12,698 nucleotides of DNA from an uncultured Muribaculum sp. (GTDB lineage: Bacteria; Bacteroidota; Bacteroidia; Bacteroidales; Muribaculaceae). The stretch's first letter is position 1, and each line of letters starts with the position of its first letter. Shown here one piece after another: positions 7,424 to 12,698 of this stretch. The position numbers and the translations under genes were made by a program. The DNA is taken from positions 1 through 12,698 of the forward strand of contig CAJUTE010000063.1 of NCBI GenBank assembly GCA_910589555.1. The letters are read 5' to 3'. Below the pieces are notes generated by a model. That model worked only from the letters and a program-made list of their open reading frames with translations. It ran no database searches and had not been told where the DNA came from.

Positions 7424-8173
7424 TCAGTCATTATCTTTTGGCAGAGCTTCAAACGCCTCCTTTGCCGATGCCATCGACGGATTGTTCACATCCGACAGCA
7501 CCTTTCCATCGCGCAGCACTATGTTACGCGACGAGTAAGCCGCGAGCTCAGGGTTATGAGTCACAAATATTATCGTTCTCCCTCGGGCATGAAGCTCCTG
7601 GAAGAGCATCAGGATGCTGAAGGATGTGCGTGTGTCAAGATTTCCGGTAGCCTCGTCGGCAAGAATTATCACCGGGTCATTGACCAGCGCCCTGGCGATC
7701 GCCACACGCTGCTGCTGACCACCCGACATCTGATTGCTCTTATGGTAAAGGCGCTCCTTAAGCCCCACCGCCTCAAGTGCGGATATGGCTCTTGAACGAC
7801 GCTCTTTGGAGGACACCGATGAATTGTAGAGCAACGGTAGCTCGACATTCTCGACCGCCGTAGTCTTAGGCAGAAGATTGTAATTCTGAAACACGAATCC
7901 TATTTTCCGGTTGCGTGTCACGGCACGGTCATTCTTGCTCATCGATTGCACCGACACCCCGTCGAGGATATACTCACCCTTGGTGGGTGTGTCGAGACAT
8001 CCCAGAAGGTTGAGCAACGTGGACTTTCCGGATCCCGAAGTACCCATTATAGTCACGAATTCACCCTCGCGGATGGAGAAGCTCACACCTCGCAAAGCAT
8101 GGACCTCCTCACCGCCTACGGTAAAGTAACGCCGCAGGTTTTCAACTCGTATAATTTCTCTTTTATCACTCAT
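7424..8173 (-). CDS. MacB/LolD-type ABC transporter ATP-binding protein
   Basis: This 249-aa cytoplasmic ATPase energises the adjacent permease. Numbered from the chosen start, it has Walker A GTSGSGKS (44-51), Q-loop Q96 in FVFQNYNLLP, the ABC signature MSGGQQQR (149-156), Walker B VIILADEA (168-175) with catalytic E174, D-loop GNLD (177-180) and H-loop H206 in FVTHNPE. The FQNYNLLP and TGNLD segments are typical of the MacB/LolD (type VII exporter) class. The ATG at 8173 (MSDKREII) is preferred; an in-frame TTG at 8206 would add 11 residues unlike the family N-terminus. The gene follows the adaptor gene by 35 nt and is separated from the permease by 2 nt. Confidence 0.95.
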   Translation of the reverse strand: MSDKREIIRVENLRRYFTVGGEEVHALRGVSFSIREGEFVTIMGTSGSGKSTLLNLLGCLDTPTKGEYILDGVSVQSMSKNDRAVTRNRKIGFVFQNYNLLPKTTAVENVELPLLYNSSVSSKERRSRAISALEAVGLKERLYHKSNQMSGGQQQRVAIARALVNDPVIILADEATGNLDTRTSFSILMLFQELHARGRTIIFVTHNPELAAYSSRNIVLRDGKVLSDVNNPSMASAKEAFEALPKDND

Positions 8174-8208
8174 AAATATGACATGAGGGTTAAAGTTTTT
8201 TCGCAACT

Positions 8209-9384
8209 CTACTTTTTCTTGTTTCTGTTCGGAGGCTGCGGAGCAAACGGGCTCTTCTCGGCATTTTCCTGTGGCTTCTCATTGCTTGCCGCCACCTCAT
8301 AGTCCACAGCTATTTCCGAGCCGTCAGCCAGTCCGGAAACAACCTGAGTCTTGGCACCGTCGGTCACACCTATCTTCACCTGTACGGGCACAAGACGGTT
8401 GCCTTCAACCACCCACACATTTCGTTCATCGGCATTTTCCGACACAAAAGCTTTGGCATCGGGCGCCGCCTGCGGAAGCCCCTCCACGTTGTCATAATCA
8501 TGAGGAGTGAATCGGAATGCTGCGGTAGGGATGAGAGGTATATCAGTTTCACGAGTGGTGAAAATAGTGAGGTTTGCCGTAAGTCCCGGAATCAGCTTGT
8601 GTTCCGGATTAGGGGCATTGACCACCACCTCGTATGTCACCACATTGCTCTCCACCGTGGGGTTGAGACGCACCTGAGTCACTGTGCCGCGGAATTTATC
8701 ATCGGGATAAGCGTCGACTGAAAATTCCACCGCCTGACCTACTTTGACCTGACCTATGTCTGCCTCGTCAACGTCACCGATCACCTGCATATTGTCAAGG
8801 TCGGCGATAACATAGAGGTTTGCCACGTTCATATTGGACACCACAGTCTGCCCCACTTCCACCTCTCGTGATATGACCACTCCGTCAATCGGCGAGTATA
8901 TCTCGGCATAGTTGAGGTTCTTTGCGGCGCGCACGCGATCGGCTCGAGCTTTATCGTAGGACTGACGCGACACCTCATAGTCCTTCATCGATGTCTGGAA
9001 CTCATAGTCGCTTATAAGCTGCTTGTCGTGAAGCGCCTTGTCACGCTCATAGTTGGTCTTGTTATACTCATAGTTCAGCCTTGCCGACTCCATATTGGCG
9101 TCAGCGCTCTTCAAGTCGCTTTCAAGAAGAGTCTTCTCGATCTCGGCGATAAGCTGCCCTTTAGTCACCACTGAATTATAATCCACATAAAGTTTGTCGA
9201 TTATACCGGTCACCTGCGTACCCACATCCACCTGGGTGACTGACTCCACGGTTCCTGTAGCTGTCACTGACCGGCTTATGTCGCCGCGTTCCACACGAGC
9301 TGTCTCAAGGGTGATTTTGCTCTCTTTGGAACATCCTGCCGCCAACAGCGCCAGGGCTAATAATCCTAAATTTCTTACACTCAT
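8209..9384 (-). CDS. MacA-like periplasmic adaptor lipoprotein (membrane fusion protein)
   Basis: This 391-aa adaptor links the inner-membrane ABC pump to the outer-membrane channel. A lipoprotein signal ends in LLAAGC with acylated C18, so it is probably anchored by lipid rather than by the transmembrane helix of E. coli MacA. The two half-lipoyl motifs are VDVGTQVTGIIDKLYVDYNSVVTKGQLIAEI (about 53-83) and YAEIYSPIDGVVISREVEVGQTV (about 158-180). They flank an alpha-hairpin (about 85-155) that should contact the TolC-like protein. Beta-barrel and membrane-proximal domains follow. The C-terminal ~25 residues are a low-complexity tail rich in Pro, Asn and Lys. It starts 4 nt after the TolC-like gene and is followed by the ATPase gene. 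Confidence 0.94.
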   Translation of the reverse strand: MSVRNLGLLALALLAAGCSKESKITLETARVERGDISRSVTATGTVESVTQVDVGTQVTGIIDKLYVDYNSVVTKGQLIAEIEKTLLESDLKSADANMESARLNYEYNKTNYERDKALHDKQLISDYEFQTSMKDYEVSRQSYDKARADRVRAAKNLNYAEIYSPIDGVVISREVEVGQTVVSNMNVANLYVIADLDNMQVIGDVDEADIGQVKVGQAVEFSVDAYPDDKFRGTVTQVRLNPTVESNVVTYEVVVNAPNPEHKLIPGLTANLTIFTTRETDIPLIPTAAFRFTPHDYDNVEGLPQAAPDAKAFVSENADERNVWVVEGNRLVPVQVKIGVTDGAKTQVVSGLADGSEIAVDYEVAASNEKPQENAEKSPFAPQPPNRNKKK

Positions 9385-9388
9385 TTTA

Positions 9389-10684
9389 TTATGGCATATT
9401 TATATTTGACGTGCGGTAATATTCTATCATTTTGTGTCCCAGCATAGCCATATATTTGGCTTGCAGAAGCGAATGGCGCGCCTCAAGCATATTGTTGTGG
9501 GCGGTCATAAGCTCCACAGTGTTTACAAGTCCGAGATTGAACTGCTCGTTGACAAGCTCATTGCTCAACTCGGTAGAGCTCACCTGCTGCTCGCCGGCAA
9601 TGTAGCGCGACTGAGCCGACTGGAGGTCTATGTACCACGATTCAACCTGCTGTGCAAGCTCGGTCTCACGCGCCTCGCGGTCAAGCTGCGCGTTAAGCCT
9701 TTGGATATTGGCTCGCGCCACTGCCGATTTGGTTTTCTTATTGTCAAGAATGGGGATCGACAACGTGAGCCCCACCGATTCGCTCACACAGCGCTTGATC
9801 TGAGTGGCAAAAGCGTCGCCCGGAGCAGAATATCCGGTTCCCACCCCTGCGGTCAGTGATATGTCGGGCATACGTCCCGCCTTAGCCACCTTCACATCGA
9901 GGTCGGCGTCATCGATCTCAAGCTCATTGATCTGTAGAGGCACGTCGATGGCAGCTGCCATACGGTAGCTCTCATCCATCGGTGGAACCATGGCAAGCAC
10001 CTCATCACGAGTCCACTCAAGATTCTTGACCGCGATCGTATCGTTTATCCCGAGTTCAAGAAGTTTTTTAAGTTCCATGCGGCGGGTGTCGTAGGTGGCT
10101 TGCGCGTTTACCAACGCATACCGGTCCTGCTCATACTGCGACTCAAGTTGGGCATAATCCACCTTCGACAGGCGTCCCGCCTCCATGAGCTGCCGGGCAC
10201 GGTCGGCTTGCGCCTTGCTCAACTCCACTGCTTCCTCATAGATCGAGATAGCCTCTTTGGCATAGAGCAGATTGACATACACTCCGAGCATATCCACTTC
10301 GATGGACTGAAGCTTATCGGTAGTGCTAAGCTTGCTGATAGCCGACTGCAACTGCGATTTTTTGATGTTGTTCTCACGCACTCCGCCGTTCCACACTGTC
10401 CAGCGTGCATTAAGCCCGTAACTGCTGGTATAGCTGTTCTTGTTGTTCTCTCCCCACGGGGCATTGGAATAACCGTGGGTAGTGGCGAAATCGAGCGACG
10501 GTTGCCATGCCGCCTTTGATTCCTCCTCGTCCACTCCGGCTATCTGTTCATTGAGAATACTCTGCCGTAAGGAGATGTTATGCTCCTTTGCCCACTCGAC
10601 GCAATCGTTGTAGGACCATTCGCGGGCATGAGTCGCGAAAGAGCACCCGATTAAGACTGATGATAATAATACTATCTTATTCAT
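9389..10684 (-). CDS. TolC-family outer-membrane efflux protein
   Basis: This 431-aa protein has an N-terminal signal, MNKIVLLSSVLIGCSFATHA, then WSYNDCVEWAKEHNISLRQS, the typical start of an OEP domain. Two OEP repeats follow, with long coiled-coil helices (about 120-215 and 315-415) separated by strand segments such as PDISLTAGVGTGYS and GLTLSIPILDN. It should trimerise into the outer-membrane channel and periplasmic tunnel of the efflux system. Signal cleavage after THA-20 fits signal peptidase I, but LIGC at 11-14 also resembles a lipobox, so lipidation at C14 is possible. The ATG at 10684 is preferred over a TTG at 10708, because that TTG lies inside the -7 box. It is the first gene of the operon. 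Confidence 0.93.
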   Translation of the reverse strand: MNKIVLLSSVLIGCSFATHAREWSYNDCVEWAKEHNISLRQSILNEQIAGVDEEESKAAWQPSLDFATTHGYSNAPWGENNKNSYTSSYGLNARWTVWNGGVRENNIKKSQLQSAISKLSTTDKLQSIEVDMLGVYVNLLYAKEAISIYEEAVELSKAQADRARQLMEAGRLSKVDYAQLESQYEQDRYALVNAQATYDTRRMELKKLLELGINDTIAVKNLEWTRDEVLAMVPPMDESYRMAAAIDVPLQINELEIDDADLDVKVAKAGRMPDISLTAGVGTGYSAPGDAFATQIKRCVSESVGLTLSIPILDNKKTKSAVARANIQRLNAQLDREARETELAQQVESWYIDLQSAQSRYIAGEQQVSSTELSNELVNEQFNLGLVNTVELMTAHNNMLEARHSLLQAKYMAMLGHKMIEYYRTSNINMP

Positions 10685-10705
10685 TCGTAGGAATTTTTTA
10701 CATTG

Positions 10706-10736
10706 CAAAAGTAATTTGATAAAAATTCATGCCAAA
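10706..10736 (-). promoter_or_regulatory. Promoter of the efflux / two-component operon
   Basis: On the - strand the -33 element TTTG (10736-10733) is followed by a 19-bp spacer and the -7 element TACTTTTG (10713-10706). Both match the Bacteroidetes consensus exactly and the spacing is canonical. The predicted start near 10699 leaves a leader of about 15 nt. No other convincing promoter appears before the end of the response regulator gene, so all six genes probably depend on this one. Confidence 0.85.
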
Positions 10737-10762
10737 ACTTAATAGATAATCAGTAAGCCCAC

Positions 10763-10799
10763 CATGCGATTTAAGCCCTAAAACATGGATAATCGCATG
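10763..10799. promoter_or_regulatory. Inverted repeat upstream of the efflux promoter, candidate operator
   Basis: CATGCGATT (10763-10771) and AATCGCATG (10791-10799) are perfect 9-bp inverted arms separated by 19 bp (28 bp centre to centre). The nearer arm is 26 bp upstream of the -33 element, at about -64 to -72 from the predicted start; the far arm is at about -92 to -100. That is an activator-like position. The LytTR regulator encoded at the end of the operon is the obvious candidate ligand, although characterised LytTR sites are usually direct repeats. Confidence 0.5.
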
Positions 10800-10825
10800 A
10801 TTACAATTCTAAAATGTTAATAAAC

Positions 10826-10865
10826 ATAAAAAGAGGACGCCGGAAGGGAAAAACCGGCATCCTCT
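10826..10865 (-). terminator. Intrinsic terminator (second of two) of the 11119-11289 unit
   Basis: On the - strand a 12-bp stem (10865-10854 with 10843-10832, including one U-G pair) closes a 10-nt loop and runs directly into TTTTT. It lies upstream of the efflux operon promoter and would keep leftward transcripts from entering that operon. Confidence 0.85.
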
Positions 10866-10962
10866 CACGAGATCCACAATCAACCTCAAATTTATATTGT
10901 GAAAAGGTTTATAATCAGTCCCTTTTTTATTATTCAAAAACACAAATGCTCATCTAAAAGCA

Positions 10963-11007
10963 TAAAAAAACCGTTGCCGCCTTCGTAATCCGAAAACCGC
11001 AACGGTT
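10963..11007 (-). terminator. Intrinsic terminator (first of two) of the 11119-11289 unit
   Basis: On the - strand AACCGTTGC (11007-10999) pairs with GCAACGGTT (10977-10969), and an inner TTCG/CGAA stem can extend the hairpin. It is followed by a run of seven or more Ts. It begins 12 nt past the stop codon of the 31-aa frame. Confidence 0.85.
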
Positions 11008-11018
11008 GATTTCTTTAA

Positions 11019-11114
11019 TTAACACATCTCGCCTCGAATTACAAGAGCACCGCCCCACGCCACAAAAGCGTGCGGTCTCCAATAATTCCGCAAGACGGGA
11101 TGCAGATATGTCAT
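11019..11114 (-). CDS. Possible 31-aa small ORF
   Basis: This is an open frame of 31 residues (starting MTYLHPVLRNYWRP, ending VIRGEMC). Its ATG is 4 nt after the stop codon of the 56-aa frame, preceded by TAAGAAA, an acceptable purine-rich site. I recognise no family. A stable hairpin lies within the frame (11049-11076: ACCGC/GCGGT plus ACGC/GCGT with a 3-nt bulge). The region may therefore be structured RNA rather than coding. Evidence for translation is weak. Confidence 0.22.
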   Translation of the reverse strand: MTYLHPVLRNYWRPHAFVAWGGALVIRGEMC

Positions 11115-11118
11115 TTTC

Positions 11119-11289
11119 TTAACGGAAGAAGAGCCGTCCCATCACTTTCAACAGCCGGAGCTGCCGAATTGCCGAGGTGATGTAATCTCCCGCAAAGATG
11201 CCGGCTGAATCCTGCCACGCATCTCTGTTTGCATCAGCAAAATTAATCATAATTTTCAATTCTTGCAACACCTTAACCCTCTGCGGCAT
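11119..11289 (-). CDS. Possible 56-aa small protein, function unknown
   Basis: This is a 56-residue frame from ATG 11289 to TAA 11119, starting MPQRVKVLQELKIMINFADA and ending LLKVMGRLFFR. It is preceded by an A/T-rich leader (ATCATTTTT) like those of the real genes here. Composition is protein-like: a basic amphipathic start, an acidic middle (ADANRDAWQDSAGIF) and a basic hydrophobic tail. An internal Met14 (MINFAD), preceded by an A-rich stretch, is an alternative start giving 43 aa. No signal peptide or known domain is apparent. It is divergent from the transporter gene, and two intrinsic terminators on the same strand lie downstream, which supports a real leftward transcript. No convincing TAnnTTTG promoter was found upstream. 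It could be a leader peptide, a small protein or part of a non-coding RNA. Confidence 0.4.
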   Translation of the reverse strand: MPQRVKVLQELKIMINFADANRDAWQDSAGIFAGDYITSAIRQLRLLKVMGRLFFR

Positions 11290-11299
11290 AAAAATGATG

Positions 11300-11331
11300 A
11301 TTGCCTGTGTGATTAAATTGTCTTAACTTTG
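11300..11331 (+). promoter_or_regulatory. Promoter of the DAACS transporter gene
   Basis: The -7 box TAACTTTG (11324-11331) is an exact TAnnTTTG match. ATTG (11300-11303) lies 20 bp upstream as a -33 element containing the core TTG. The predicted start near 11338 gives a leader of about 45 nt to the ATG at 11383. The element lies in the gap between two divergent units. Confidence 0.7.
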
Positions 11332-11382
11332 CGCCCGAGAGCTCCAATCAGCTCACTTAAACACCCTCTTATTACTCGCTAT

Positions 11383-12558
11383 ATGAAAAAATTTAAACCG
11401 GGACTCCTCATTCAGATATTGGCGGCAATCGCTCTCGGCATTGCCATTGGATATGTCATGCCCGTATGGGCAGCCGGCATTTTCATGACCTTCAACTCGC
11501 TTTTCAGCCAGTTGCTGGGATTCCTTGTGCCATTGATTATAGTAGGCTTCGTCACTCCGGCAATTGCGGAAATAGGCAACCGCGCCGGAAAAGTGCTGCT
11601 CCTCACAGCCGCAATAGCCTACATCGCCACTGTAAGCTCAGGACTTCTGTCATATTTCACTGCCGAAGCCACCTTCCCTAACCTTATCACGCCTCACTCT
11701 CTTGGGACACAGCTTGATAACGGACACGACATTGAGCCATACTTCACGGTCTCAATACCGCCATTGTTTGGGGTGATGACAGCTCTGGTGCTCGCTTTCA
11801 TGACCGGAATAGGCATTGCATACGGCAAAGGCACTGTGCTCAAACGCGGGGCTGAGGAATTCCGCGACATTGTGGCGGCGACAATCCGCACCGTTATTAT
11901 CCCGCTTCTGCCCATCTACATCTTCGGCATTTTCCTCAACATGACCATGTCGGGACAGGTGGCAAGCGTTCTGTCGTCATTCTTGAAAATCATCGGCATC
12001 ATATTCCTCATGGCAGCGGTGATATTGATTCTGCAATATTGCATCGCGGCACTGTTTGTCAAAAGAAATCCGTTCAAGCTATTGCTGACCATGCTCCCCG
12101 CCTACTTCACCGCGTTGGGCACACAATCATCAGCGGCAACAATTCCGGTCACGCTTCGTCAAGCAATAAAGATGGGAGTATCGGAGGAGATTGCAGGATT
12201 TGTAATCCCACTCTGTGCCACAATCCACATGTCGGGCAGCACGCTGAAAATAGTCATGTGCGCCCTCGCGCTTATGATCATGCAGGGCTTGCCCTACGAC
12301 CTCCCTATGTTTGCCGGATTCATCGCCATGCTCGCCATCACCATCATAGCCGCACCGGGAATACCCGGAGGAGCGATCATGGCATCGTTGGGACTGCTCG
12401 GCTCAATGCTCGGATTCAACGAACAGGATCAGGCGTTGATGATCGCGCTTTACATAGCCATGGACAGCTTCGGCACCGCCTGCAATGTGACCGGCGACGG
12501 ATTCATCGCCCTCATCGTCGACAAATTTTTCGGCAAAAACCACCCGGCAACACGATAA
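11383..12558 (+). CDS. DAACS-family dicarboxylate/amino acid:cation symporter
   Basis: This 391-aa inner-membrane secondary transporter belongs to the GltPh/DctA/SstT superfamily, which couples uptake to Na+ or H+. The N-terminal part has about six hydrophobic helices. The C-terminal core shows hairpin HP1 ALGTQSSAATIP (244-255), TM7 ATIHMSGST (279-287), hairpin HP2 with APGIPGGA (324-331), and TM8 DSFGTACNVTGD (361-372). N368 and D372 match the conserved TM8 Na+/substrate residues. The position equivalent to GltPh Arg397, which binds the acidic side chain, is Gly364, and the TM7 NMDGT motif is HMSGS, so an acidic amino acid is not the obvious substrate. The ATG at 11383 is preferred; the TTG at 11329 lies inside the -7 box. 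It appears monocistronic. Confidence 0.92.
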   Translation: MKKFKPGLLIQILAAIALGIAIGYVMPVWAAGIFMTFNSLFSQLLGFLVPLIIVGFVTPAIAEIGNRAGKVLLLTAAIAYIATVSSGLLSYFTAEATFPNLITPHSLGTQLDNGHDIEPYFTVSIPPLFGVMTALVLAFMTGIGIAYGKGTVLKRGAEEFRDIVAATIRTVIIPLLPIYIFGIFLNMTMSGQVASVLSSFLKIIGIIFLMAAVILILQYCIAALFVKRNPFKLLLTMLPAYFTALGTQSSAATIPVTLRQAIKMGVSEEIAGFVIPLCATIHMSGSTLKIVMCALALMIMQGLPYDLPMFAGFIAMLAITIIAAPGIPGGAIMASLGLLGSMLGFNEQDQALMIALYIAMDSFGTACNVTGDGFIALIVDKFFGKNHPATR

Positions 12559-12576
12559 TCGTAACCCCAACCGTAG

Positions 12577-12597
12577 GGTCCGCCACCTGTGGCGACC
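12577..12597. repeat. GC-rich near-palindrome after the transporter gene
   Basis: CGCCAC (12581-12586) and GTGGCG (12589-12594) are mirrored around CT, extended by GGT/ACC with one bulged C. It lies 18 nt past the transporter stop codon but lacks a following T-tract, so it is at best a weak terminator. It could be a protein-binding palindrome or a dispersed repeat. Nothing else is recognisable from here to the window end. Confidence 0.4.
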
Positions 12598-12698
12598 GTG
12601 GCAACGCAGCAGCAATTTAAGGATGGTGTTACAAAATTGAGCACAAGCACCGGAGGTGTGTCGTCAATGCTATTAACTTAAGCAGGGCATTTTCAGAT

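Noticed and set aside
8174..8206. TTG-initiated extension of the ABC ATPase
   Set aside because: The extra 11 residues do not look like the family, and an ATG (MSDK) lies just before the first beta-strand.
10685..10708. TTG-initiated N-terminal extension of the TolC-like protein
   Set aside because: The TTG lies inside the -7 box TACTTTTG; an ATG eight codons later begins a normal signal peptide.
10876..10960. Second small RNA between the two tandem terminators
   Set aside because: A TAAATTTG box is present but there is no TTTG 19 bp upstream, and no structure beyond a short CACAAT/ATTGTG stem; too weak to list as a feature.
11329..11382. TTG-initiated extension of the DAACS transporter
   Set aside because: The TTG overlaps the -7 box TAACTTTG, and the extra 18 residues do not resemble the family N-terminus; MKKFKPGLL at 11383 is a natural start.
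12660..12698. Possible insertion-sequence edge near the window end
   Set aside because: The motif around ATGCTATTAACTTAAGC vaguely resembles sequence next to some transposase genes, but no terminal repeat or coding sequence is visible before the window ends.

Overview
The window looks like chromosomal DNA of a Bacteroidales bacterium, plausibly a Muribaculaceae-type gut commensal. The evidence is a short (285 aa) Bacteroidetes-type primary sigma factor, several TAnnTTTG -7 promoter boxes, A/T-rich leaders instead of strong Shine-Dalgarno sites, and the sequences of ribosomal proteins L35 and L20. The family-level assignment is inference.

Layout. (1) 1-698, + strand: the 3' part of rpmI (L35), then rplT (L20), closed by a strong intrinsic terminator. 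(2) 917-3243, - strand: a three-gene unit, transcribed as a 150-aa GNAT acetyltransferase, a 291-aa tandem-GNAT protein and a 327-aa protein I do not recognise; the last two genes overlap by 8 nt. (3) 3359-4304, - strand: rpoD with its own -7 box and terminator. (4) 4423-10736, - strand: a six-gene operon, transcribed as TolC-like outer-membrane protein, MacA-like lipoprotein adaptor, MacB-type ABC ATPase, MacB-type permease, LytS/YehU-type sensor kinase and LytTR response regulator. It has a canonical Bacteroidetes promoter (TTTG, 19-bp spacer, TACTTTTG). A 9-bp perfect inverted repeat lies just upstream of that promoter and is a candidate operator. (5) 10826-11289, - strand: a short unit with a 56-aa and a 31-aa open frame, a stable hairpin and two successive intrinsic terminators; it may be small-protein genes or a structured RNA. 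(6) 11324-12558, + strand: a dicarboxylate/amino-acid:cation symporter (DAACS) family transporter with its own promoter and unusual substrate-site residues.

The central module reads as a complete tripartite efflux machine (outer-membrane channel, periplasmic adaptor, inner-membrane ABC pump) that is co-transcribed with the two-component system likely to control it. The rest is housekeeping (ribosomal proteins, sigma factor) plus small accessory genes. I see no tRNA, rRNA, CRISPR array, phage gene or complete insertion sequence. Several likely gene starts differ from the longest possible frame: TTG-initiated extensions of the TolC and transporter genes run into their own -7 boxes, so the ATG starts given here are preferred.
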